Below, piece after piece: positions 34,332 through 45,576 of a stretch of 64,000 bases of DNA. The translations under genes were made by a program, and so were the position numbers. The DNA is from Brevipalpus yothersi (lineage: Eukaryota > Arthropoda > Arachnida > Trombidiformes > Tenuipalpidae). The notes under the pieces were generated by a model, which did not search any database, was not told the DNA's origin, and saw only the letters and a program-made list of their open reading frames with translations. The first letter of the stretch is position 1; each line of letters opens with the position of its first letter. Location of the stretch: positions 12,644-76,643 of the forward strand of contig QZCP01000135.1 of assembly GCA_003956705.1 (NCBI GenBank), written 5' to 3'.

Positions 34332-36354
34332 CTTTTAGCTTGTGCAAAAAAGGATGTGAATTTCTCTCCTCTCTCTTTTTCAAATGTATATATGTTCCGT
34401 TATATTCATGTATACAGGGTAGCTACCAGCATACCAAAGTGAGTCGTCCTACTGGCCATCATGTTTGCCCATTTATAAGATTTACTCGCTTTCAGCATCA
34501 AAATCTTGGAATAAAGTGAACATGTCGCTCACATCCGTAAACATGTACCACTACAGGATGAATAGTCCATGAAAATTCAATCAAAACTATCAACTATTTT
34601 CTACCATTAAAAATGAAGTGAAAAAACTGGCAAAATAGTGATGGAAAATAATAAAAGTTCTGTAAAGGGAGAGGATTATTTCGATGGTCTTGTTCAAAAA
34701 AAGAGAGTATTCGGTAGATGAACTGATGATGGCAAGTAAAGGATCCATTTATCAGGTAAATCTCGGAATGAATCGCTACTTCTTAAATTGGATTTTAGTT
34801 TTACCTGATTTGATTCGGAAAAGTTTACCTTCATTTTGTATCTAATCAGCCGATAGAAGGGCAAAAGTTTTTATCTTCACATCTAATGGCTATCATATTT
34901 CATCATCTAGATTCATTTGTTATCAGATTCTTTTTTATGCTTCTTTTGAGAAAAAATTGTTTCTTTTCTTTCAACTTCTCTTTCTTTCTCTTGCATTGAT
35001 GCAGGCTCGAAAAAAAAGCATTCCTCTTCCAGAAGAAGATAAATATCACTCCAAATAATAATAATAATAGTAATCATAACAGCAGCATCGGTATTCAAGC
35101 CTAACCACCGAATCATATCTGGCTGGTAGAAAAAAATAAAGAAGAAGAATAACAGCATCCCTACCATCATTATTATACTGACATGAATTTCAAATATTAT
35201 GGTGATGACTTGACGAGCTCTCTCTCTCTCTCTCTTCCATCCTCTATTCACCACCAATTCCTCATCCAAAGTTGAGGAACCGAGAAAAACTACTGCCCTC
35301 ACTCTATATAACACTATCATGTATTCCTTACATACCCATACTTACATGTATTCACACACACCATTCCTCTGGGCTACTCTAACTATAACTCGAGAACCAG
35401 ATATTCCTCACTATCTATCTGTAAGTCAACAAGCTTCCATGAATTCCATCCCTAACAACCGAGATACATTTACTTTATCTGGCGAAACGAAGATAGATAA
35501 AGAGAGAGAGAGAGAGAGAGAGAGAGCAAAGTTCACTGAATCAACCGGTTCCAAAGTAAATTCATCTTTCTCTAAATACCAATGATGATACTGCCCGGAT
35601 ATATGTGAACCACGTTCGCCGGAGGCAGAACACTGTTCCGTTCAATCTGACCAAAAATTTGTGTCTGATCCAGACTGTGAGATGATCTGTTTGTGAATCA
35701 TCATAAATTAGATGGCTTTATGTATGTTTGGTGTGATATTGGATGATGGCCATCCAGAACATTGGCTCAAATGGATAGTCAATGGCTTATAAGTGAGCAA
35801 TTGCTTTGGATATGGGAATTGAATTCGTTGATCACTTGCTTCACAATTTTCTCTGCTAATATAATATATCGATAATATCTATCGATTTCTTGCTTCTGGT
35901 TTGAATTGAAAGAGGAAATATTGACACTTGATGCATAAATAACATCAATTTTGGCAATGAGATAGAGAGGATTGACTTGAATACATAATTCTGGGTGACT
36001 TCTGGATTGCCCAGGAAAAAATGTATAGCCAAGCATGATGTATGTAGATTAAAAATCAAAAAATGAAACGAAAACTGCTTCCGGCTACTATTCTATAGCC
36101 GGAATTATCCAACAAACTGGAGTATACACATGATACATTTCCGTTCAAATGATTGCTTGATGTTGGAAGAAGACTGCAGTTAAAACATCTTGATCGTCAT
36201 CATTTGGATAACCATTGGCCATCATATCATTGGAATTTAGTGGCAATTTTTGAATTTTTTCTTGATATTTTTCGCATTTAATTTTTTTTTTATTTTTTCA
36301 TCTTTTTTCTTGACTCGTTTTGATGATAAAAAGAAATAAGATTTAATATGCCCA

Positions 36355-36357
<3 letters not shown>

Positions 36358-36389
<32 letters not shown>
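36358..36389. repeat. (GA)n microsatellite
   Basis: 32-bp run in the gene desert. Confidence 0.95.
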
Positions 36390-36392
<3 letters not shown>

Positions 36393-37449
36393 GTGTTTCA
36401 GCGAAAAAGATAAAGGGGATGATGCAAAGTGAGAGATAGGTCTATAGTGTGATAGTTATTCTTGCCAAGTCTTTGATGATTATTTGATCCATTCTCTATG
36501 AGAATGATGACCATAATGACTGTGTAATAATGTTGGCATAATTAATTGCCTGATTAATCATGCCCAAATGTATGTACAAGCAAGAGCGAAAAAGAGCGAG
36601 AGAGAAGAGACTAAAGTTGGCGCCGGAAGAGCAAGTCAAAAGGGATGGAAAAGGATAGGCTGAAAGATGACCTCGAATGGAATCTGCTAGCAAAACAAGT
36701 GACTAAAACAGCCCGGAGGATGTCGATACTTGGAGAAAGATGAGGTGAGATGAGAAAGAAAGAGAGAGAGAGAGGCCACAGAAGTGTACATATAAATGCT
36801 CATCCCAGTAGTCAAGTGATGGGACGATAAGCGGCGGCAAACGGTAGAGATCAAGTTTGCCTCAAGGATCATCCGGTGAGAGAGAGAGAGAGAAAAGAGA
36901 CTGTGATTTGGAAAAATGATGTGAGATGGATAAATGTGTGGCCACCGGAAGATGGAGAGAAGGAAGGAACAATATTATGCCCCAAAGGCGAAAAAAATCC
37001 GAAGATGCCAAGATTTTTCTTTTTCTTCTTCTTATTCATTCTACTCATGAATTACTGATCAATATTTTGAAAGATATTACGGAAAAGGTATTAGTATCAT
37101 GGGTTACTTCTTTCTTGTAATTTCAAATCGATTTTGTGTGAGCATCAAGACAAACATGCTTTTGTATGTATATTAAACAAACTCAGGTCCAATTGATCTG
37201 AACGATGTTCCACTTTTTTCTCTCTTTCTTCCTCGCTTTCTCATTCATTCTCACGAGAACGATCCACTCTTTTTCCCAATCATATTTGATTTTGCATGGA
37301 ATTAATTATTAAACAAAATTAATGGATCCTCATTCCATGATTATTACACGAATGTTGCTTCCAATTTTCACGAATCACTTGTTTGCTTGTAATCGGGCAA
37401 TTTTTCCGATTCAAAAACGGCTTCATTTTTTCGCCTGTCGAACGTTAGC

Positions 37450-37451
<2 letters not shown>

Positions 37452-37504
<53 letters not shown>
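37452..37504. repeat. (CT)n microsatellite
   Basis: About 53-bp run in the gene desert. Confidence 0.97.
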
Positions 37505-37507
<3 letters not shown>

Positions 37508-37826
37508 TTCATCACAAGTGATCAATTTGATTATCCATCCTATTTTTGCTACATCTTTCATCTTCTTCATCCGTGTCATCTTTTTCATCATGTTCACTTC
37601 CATCAGCCCATTCTGTGTTTCATGCTGATTTACAGCTAGCTCAATCGAAATAAAGATGCGGCCTTACTATAACTTGATAACTTGATATCTCTTCAAATTT
37701 GATTCTCTCTTTCTCTCTTTCGAACACGCTGTGTTCATCACTTCTTTGCTTTCCTGGCCGATTAACGGGGTAAAGAAAAGTCGATTCTAGTAGTAGTAAT
37801 AGTTGTACTACTAGTAGCCTGTATAT

Positions 37827-37828
<2 letters not shown>

Positions 37829-37887
<59 letters not shown>
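37829..37887. repeat. (GA)n microsatellite
   Basis: 59-bp run, 325 bp after the opposite-sense CT run at 37452-37504; the two are complementary and could pair. Confidence 0.97.
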
Positions 37888-37889
<2 letters not shown>

Positions 37890-38996
37890 CAATACGGTCA
37901 GCAATGATCAGGCAAACAGATAATTCAGAACGAAAAGAGATTATCATGAGAAATGGTAGTCATAAAGAGAGCTTTTTTAGTATCATTAGAAGAAGGAGAG
38001 GCCAAGAATTGAGAGCTGAAATTTCTTTTAAATCCTGAAAAACTGAATCATGTTGGTGTTTGAACGCAAATCAGAAAGCGAGAGAGAGCAACATATCATG
38101 AGATCAGAAATGGTAACCTTCGATTATCGAAGTTTACAGTTAACAAAAGGATGAAAAGAAGAACATGTTATCCACTCCAAAAATCGTTTTCTAATTTTAT
38201 TAGCATTCATCAGTAGTGAAACAAGATCTTCTCTTCTTCATTTTTTTCACCATCTTTTCTCTCTCTCTCTCTCTCCCTCTCTTCACTTTCCAGGCCAATC
38301 GTCCATGACATTGAAAATGTCTCCATCATAAAACATCCCGATCATCACTATAAAAGTCACTCTTAGAACTGTTAGCCTTTAGCGAAAGACGACAGATCAA
38401 CTCTTGATGAACTATCGATAGTATACAATTTTGTCATCATTCTATTTGGTCAGGATTACATCAATTCACACTCATGCGGAGGGAAGGACGAATGAGACCA
38501 ATTCGTGGCCCTCCTTGAAACGCTTGCACAAATTTCATTCATCACGAAAAGGAGAACGATGTACTGTGTTTGTGTGTGTCCGAAAAAGTATCAAAGTTCC
38601 TTCCAATACGATGATACGTATATTTTTGGCTAGAATGTTGATCATCATATACCCCTGTGGTGATGACTTGTGGTCATGGTATGAAAGTCGTATTTTTGGA
38701 TCTATCAAGCGTTGATTTAATGAATAAAAGACCAAGTGAGAGCGAACAGATCGTAATGGTCAACGTTTGTTGAAGCAAGTTTTATCATTCTGCTGATTTT
38801 GTCAATCTCATACGCAGAATAATGTATGCTGAGTGACTAACTAAATTATGCTGAAGAGGAGAGAGAGAGAGTAAAAACTGTTTTCCCAAGCAACTCATTT
38901 AGGTATGCTAATGGTCACTAGTTCACTTGGTTTCCGAATCATCATGACAAATATCATCTTTTCAAATGTTTTTTCTTGCAAGAGCAAGCGAGAAAA

Positions 38997-39003
<7 letters not shown>

Positions 39004-39049
<46 letters not shown>
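39004..39049. repeat. (GA)n microsatellite
   Basis: About 46-bp run in the gene desert. Confidence 0.97.
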
Positions 39050-39051
<2 letters not shown>

Positions 39052-39262
39052 TTTTCTTCGCAAGAGTCGATAGTCGTAAAAGAATATCAGGTCAGGACCG
39101 GAAAAAGTATCTCATTCAAATAATTTTTGTGAGTGTGAAATCAGGTTAATGTCCAGCATCATGTTGACCCTCACCTGGCACCAGGCAGTCCACTCGAACG
39201 AAGGTCCAATACGGGCCGAAAGAGAGCAACGGATAAGTGACTTGGAGAGAGCGAAAGGAGCT

Positions 39263-39264
<2 letters not shown>

Positions 39265-39321
<57 letters not shown>
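39265..39321. repeat. (GA)n microsatellite
   Basis: 57-bp run in the gene desert. Confidence 0.97.
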
Positions 39322-39323
<2 letters not shown>

Positions 39324-40447
39324 GAAGATAGAGATGGAGATGAAGAGATCTGCATCATCATGCGAATAATGGCCAGTGAAAAACAAGAGCAGGCCAGTGA
39401 GTGTGGTGATGAGGGCTCATTTTGTATTTTGCGATGGAAGAATCATGCCGAATAGAGATTCCATCAGGGGAATATATTCTTGATGCTGGCATAATATTGT
39501 AATATTTGATCACGAACAAGCGGAAAGAAGTGAATAAGCAATGATTCATGACTTTTGTGAGTGAGAGAAAGAGAAAAATAGTGGACGATCTATTTCCCAT
39601 CTCCTCCTCTTCCTCCTCCTCATCCTCCCCCTTCTCTCATGAGTTTACTTGTTTTTAGTGTGATGGCGATTAATAGCATTAATGAAGATGGAACAAGCAA
39701 AAATTGGAGGAGTGAAAAGAAGAAGAAGAGAATGATATCCAATTGAAGTGAGGCCGGTTATGAAGGAGGCCAAGATCGGACTAACAGTCCATGATATATT
39801 TCGCCACATCTTATTTAATCATACAAGCTAGGAGCCTCTCTCTCTTCATCTCATCAACAATCTACATTATCATTATTTTCTTGAATTTTGAATTCAAATA
39901 ATCAACAACAGTCAACTATGTTCTCATGTGATAGTAGAAAACAAGCAAACAAGCATAAGATCGATCGCCAAGAGCTGCTGGCCAAGTGTCCATAAGCATC
40001 TTTTCATCGAGAGCAAATGAGTTTTCGCTCCTCAAAAACAAGTGTGAGTGAGTGGAATAATCATCATCGAAAGAGGAGAGAGAAGAGAAGAGAAAAAACA
40101 AAACAGCTAATGTTGAGGCTTGATTTTCCAGTGAAAAGTTATCCTCTCGAACATGCAAAACATGAGGTTATGATTCTAAAAGCTACATAATCGACTGATA
40201 ATCCCTGAAAAGTTCAAAAAATCATGATCTCTCTTCTCAGTGACTGTCCTGCTGATTAACTTTTCTTGCTAAATCAGCAGCTATACAGTGAACATTGCCC
40301 AAAGTAAAAGAGTTAACTGTGAGGACACAAATTTTTGTTCTCTCTCCATCAAAATGATTAATTGCCATGCGACAAACGCTTTAGAATTGATTAACAAGGA
40401 TCTTTAACTCTTTTTTGCCTGATGAACCATGTTTTACTGATGCTAGA

Positions 40448-40473
40448 AAGAGAGAGAGAGAGAGAGAGAGAGA
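40448..40473. repeat. (GA)n microsatellite
   Basis: 26-bp run. Confidence 0.95.
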
Positions 40474-42245
40474 AGAAAAACTTAATCTTAACAAAAGAAA
40501 AAATTCGAATAATCAAGTAAAAATTGGATAAATCATATTTCTTAAAGGATTAGACTTGAATAAAAAAAGAATCCAAAAGAAAGTAAAGTAAAGTAACACA
40601 CTCGCAAAAAAGCTTTCACTCACACTTGTCCGAAATATTTGTTGGCAACCTTTTTTCACCTCCCACAAAAGAAGAGAGATGAGAGAGAGAAAAACTCTCC
40701 ATCTTCACTCCATGAGAATACAGTTCCGTAAAATCGAACACATAATAGCCGCTATCATCACCTGAGCCTTTATTCACAATTAGTCTGTTCACTTGAGATG
40801 CTCGAGGCATTGTAAGGTAGCTATTCTGTGTATATGTATGTATGTATAATGATGAGAAAAAGAGGAGAGATGAAGATGGAGAGAAAGATGATGATTTTTC
40901 TATTGAGGATAAAATTTCATGTCAATCATCTGGATAGAAGCTGATACTTGATGATGGAAAAAGTGGCTCTGAATGAATGTGCCAACAGCAACTGGTCAGT
41001 ATATGAATGGCCACAGAATCTCATCTCTCCATTTTTTCTCTCTTTCTCTAATAAGATGGATTGTGAGATGGGTGAAAACATTGACAAACTCAATTTTTGA
41101 AGTTCAATTGATTGAGAATATGATTGAAGTAAAACTCAATTAGTCCAAAAAAGAAATAGCTTCAGGATTTGGATCCTTTTTTTTCTTGATTTTCAATGAG
41201 AAAGAGAGTGTGCATAACGAATAACGGCTAATGATCGCCTCCTAAATTCTTAGATCTACACTTTCTTAATTTGAATAATTTTGCACACTTCACATTTGTA
41301 CATCAACAGGTAAGTGTGTGAGAGATAGAACCTTTCACCCACTTGATGATTGAGCAACTTTTCTGACTCTAAAATTAGATCTATTGGATGCTGAAAAATT
41401 TTTATTTTCCTGTAGATATATCAATGAGTTAATGAGGATTTTCTATCCCTCTCTCTCTCTCTCTCTTATTTTTACATGATGATGATCAAATGTACGGTTA
41501 AACGGATTTGGAAGCTAAGGTCAGATGGTTATTCTCAGATGATCCCAATCTCGTTCTGATGAAATGTGAGCTGACAGTCATCTTGTCAGAAAGATAGTCA
41601 CCAAGTGATAGAAATGGAAGATAACTCATGGGGAGATGAGAGATGAGAGAGAGAAAACTTGAATGATATCAGTTTCATCTTTTATCCAAATGAGACATGA
41701 TAATTTTGTTCTACTGGAATTTTGTGACTTCATTTGAATTCTTCACTAATTGTTGGAGAGAGTCCTGAAAGATTCCAAAGACGAAAGGATTCACACCGAT
41801 CTCCTTTCATTCTTTCCTCTCGAACCCACACTCAAAAATTTTGATTCTGAAATTTCGGTGGTTATGATAGCATTTTGCCTGAATGATCAAAACTCGATAG
41901 ATGGTGACAATTCAGAGAGTGAATCCAACAAGCAATATCCACCATGAGATCAAACGATAACATCCTCTCTCGGTCCTGTTAGAATGGTCAGCTATGATGA
42001 GGTATATTCGCCGTAGAAGGGATCAGTAACAGGAAACCTGGATGAAACGAAAAATTTTCTTTCACTGAATCAACAGCCTCTGAGAGAGATCCATTAATAC
42101 CAGTCTTGGAATCTAATCCGTTGTCCAGATGAAGAAAAATGAAGCTACAAAGAAGAGTGCATAAATAGTCTGAGAGCGGCTGACTGGACTGAAAACCCGT
42201 TAGCCGCTTCCAAAAGTGGGTCAGGGGCAGGTTTACCGCTATTTT

Positions 42246-42255
<10 letters not shown>

Positions 42256-42323
<68 letters not shown>
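42256..42323. repeat. (GA)n microsatellite, promoter-proximal to ZP gene
   Basis: 68-bp run ending 165 bp upstream of the TATAAAG at 42489. Confidence 0.97.
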
Positions 42324-42327
<4 letters not shown>

Positions 42328-42488
42328 AACAAGTCATCTCTCTCTCTCTCTTTTCAGTCAACTTACGGATAAACGGACTGAGTCTAGGCGGAAAACGGGT
42401 GAGAAGGATCAGACGAATACATCAGATGAATTTTTCTCCCAGTATATATGAGAATTCAGTTTCAACCGTTAGCTCTTTTGCCTGAGGG

Positions 42489-42520
42489 TATAAAGTAACA
42501 AGTGCCAGGCACTCAGCATC
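42489..42520 (+). promoter_or_regulatory. Candidate core promoter of the ZP-domain gene
   Basis: TATAAAG at 42489-42495 is followed by an initiator-like CTCAGC with A at 42515, 26 bp downstream, within the usual spacing. A 68-bp (GA)n run ends 165 bp upstream. The signal-peptide exon starts at 43071, so the 5' UTR would be about 550 nt if unspliced. Confidence 0.4.
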
Positions 42521-43070
42521 TTCCTCTTTCTTCATCTCTTTTGCTCTCTCTCTCTCTCACACACACATACATACTAGCTCATCCTCTTCTCAGCCTCCTC
42601 CTTGGATCTCGGTACTCGGTATTATTAGTTAAGTGATCTTGTTCGTCCAGTTTCAATGATCGCAGATCGTCAGATGCTCAACACTATAGTTAGAAATCAA
42701 CTAGTGACCAACAAGTGAACATCGTTTCTGTCCGTGTTCATTGATACAGCCTCCAAACGTTATTATACACGTTCACATCCGACAGCATCCCAACAGCATC
42801 TCTCATCATCTCTCATCTTCTTCTCTATCTCTTATTCGAATGTTCTTCAGACATTTTTATACAGTGATCGGTTTCTACTTGATTTCTTTGGAAATATTCA
42901 CACCGATTTCATATTTGTGACCTGTTACCTGTGCAATATTCCATTGGACATATATTTATACAAATATTGAGATACTCCGAGCTTCGTTCGGTTGTCTTCA
43001 AGCTCATCTACCGAAAGTTCACCTACATCACCACCGAAAGCTAGTTCCAAAATTATTTTTGTATTAAAAA

Positions 43071-45506
43071 ATGTGGCTCAAAATGATTAATTTAAATCAT
43101 ATATTCATCATAATCACCTTATTCATGGTGAGTATCGATAACTTGATGCATTATTTTCAACTGTCATCCCTCTCTGCCACAAACTTAGCAGAAAGTTTCC
43201 CTCAGACTTACTATCATGTTGTTTGTCACTCATTTTTCCAATCAATTATTGGCCAAAAATTATTTCGCAATGTCACTCCATTTTGTGCCACTATACCATG
43301 ATTATTTGACCAGCCTATTTTTGCTCTCTCTCTCTATCTCTCTCTCTCTCTTTGTCATTCGACCTGAAGTCTACTGAACTAATTCGATTTTGATTGTTCT
43401 CCTCACCCATTCTGACTTATCGATTTGTTTACCGATAACTGACAGTCTGTTTGATAGATGATGAGCGAGTATGAGTTTTGTGTATGTATGTTGTGTGTGT
43501 GGTCATAAAGAGCGAATAATCTAAACTAACTCTCCAAAGTCTTGAATGTGAATCAGTCTACATACACACAAACTCTTACCTCAATCACGAGGTGATTTGA
43601 AAAACTCTATCATCGACCGGATTCATCCTCATCCATCATACGCCGAAGGGGTTCCTATCTTCTTCTTCTTCTTCTTTTCTTCTTCTTCTTCTAGCTACTC
43701 ATCCATAGCCGGATCTAGCTGAGAGAGTAGCCTGTTGAGGTCCAGTTTCAATTTATGAATGAGAAAAGAATCATTCAACAGCAGTGAGTGATAATTGATG
43801 GCGAAATTTTTCTCAAAATTTCTAGAATTCAAAATATTTTGAGGGAAAAATTTTTTATAACATTTCAATTTACTGACCATCTTATCCGATCTTTTGAATA
43901 CTGTGAAAATATGTACAGTTATTCTTAGACTAGATTCTTATGATGATTATGATGCATGGATTCCGAGCAAACAAGAAATATTCCAATTCTGATTGTGACA
44001 AGGAATTGGATCGTTGAAATGCTTGAAAGGAGCTTTTAAGACTTTCAGTATACTCATTGAACAAGAATTCAAGCATCGATAGGCTTAGAATATATTCATT
44101 CGATCGATGTCTCGCGTTCATTCTCCTTCTCCAGATAGATCGGTGTACTCAATTATTAGTGGCCGCTCGATATGTGTTTCAACTCACATTTCTTTTCGGC
44201 CCTCTTCAAGCCCATTCAAATCACTCTTCTTCAGAATGATCTCAGGAGGTGATCTTCAATCGATTTGTTGGATGAACAAATTTAGCCATCAATCGGCTTA
44301 CTTTCGTTCTAAAATATATATATACCTGAACAGTTAACAAAAAGAAAGAAAAAGAGAGAGAAAGAAATTTTCCTTTTCATTTTGATCCAAAAAGAACTCA
44401 TTGACTCGATTTGACCAATAAGATTTACAATTTAATTCGTATTGATGATTAACCACACACCGAGCATCAAGTTTGATTCCTTTGAATTCATTTGGTCCAC
44501 TCTCCTATCAACCCATGAGTTCTCAACATCTTTTTTCTTCCATCACCCTTGGATATCAACTTTTTTATTCATAGTTACGATCAACAATCAACTTGAACCA
44601 CATTATCGAGTTTAGTTGAATATTTTTTCCCTCCCACAATACCTAAGCGAGCCCAAATTCTGTAGGGTATATTCTTATCAAGAATTGGTAAAATTTTCCA
44701 GATAAAAATAGAAGTACAAATATTATAATGTCCCATTTTGTCAGAGTGATATTCACTCAAAATTTCATCATAATAATGTTTTCTATTCCAAAAAATTTGT
44801 CTCCTCTTGTTCAAAACGAATAATCGCTAATAACAAGAACTCCTCCATCTTCGATGTAATTCTCTTCATCTCAATCCATTAGTTTAAGCATTCATTCTCT
44901 TCTCCTTCTCTCACTCAGACATAATCATTTGAAAATGTTACTCAAAGCTTACCTTCTTTTTTTGAAAATGACTTGAGCTTCTCCATAACAAACTCAAAGC
45001 CATTGTTTGATTATTCACTCAATTCAAACACCTCTCTTTTTTTACTTCTTCTTAAATAGAATTTGCATCATTAGATTCTCATAATCCCGTTAGAAAGTTA
45101 AGGCCATCTCTCTTTTTTTCTCTCTTTCTCTCTCTCCATCCATTCCAAAGCTATTCAAGTAGAGAAAAAGAAAAAGAGGCTCAAACTCATTCATCGGATC
45201 TCCCCTCATCACCCTCTTGTATTCCCTCTGTCCCCCTTTTCCTTTTAATAGGTTTCCTCTAGTGCCCCTAATTTGCATAAGTGTGACTGTATACTCAGTG
45301 AGATCGAGAGAGGGTCATATTGGCCCAATGAGTGAAGAAGATCAAGTCCAATGGAGAATCAGTATATCTGGTTCCGAAAAGGAGGCAGATAATTTGGTAC
45401 TTTAACTGGATGTGTGTGTGTGTGTGTGTGTGCCTTCATTGGAATGTGTAGAGCAAAGTTGCCCAAATGAGCAAATGAATCAATGATTGTAAAAAACTTC
45501 ACAGCT

Positions 45507-45576
<70 letters not shown>

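Larger units (their letters stand above)
30498..43070. other. 12.5-kb gene desert with GA/CT runs; likely regulatory region
   Basis: No gene that I can name lies here. The region holds many GA/CT runs (listed separately), a TATAAAAG at 38349-38356 behind a short CT run, a possible small Cys-rich gene at 34167-34519 (see findings), a 9-bp hairpin at 36079-36104, and the presumed promoter and 5' UTR of the ZP gene from ~42489 on. Most open frames in it are dinucleotide-repeat artefacts. Its position upstream of the developmental ZP gene suggests cis-regulatory content; that is inference. Confidence 0.5.

Noticed and set aside
34913..35320. 135-codon minus-strand frame
   Set aside because: Low-complexity (Ile, Phe, Glu runs from ATA/TTC/GAA repeats); no domain.
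43245..43266. Second GGCCAAAAATTAT match resembling the MITE interior
   Set aside because: A single short match without inverted ends or target duplication.
44581..44814. 77-codon minus-strand frame inside ZP intron 1
   Set aside because: It sits within a clear intron of a well-supported gene and matches nothing I recognise.
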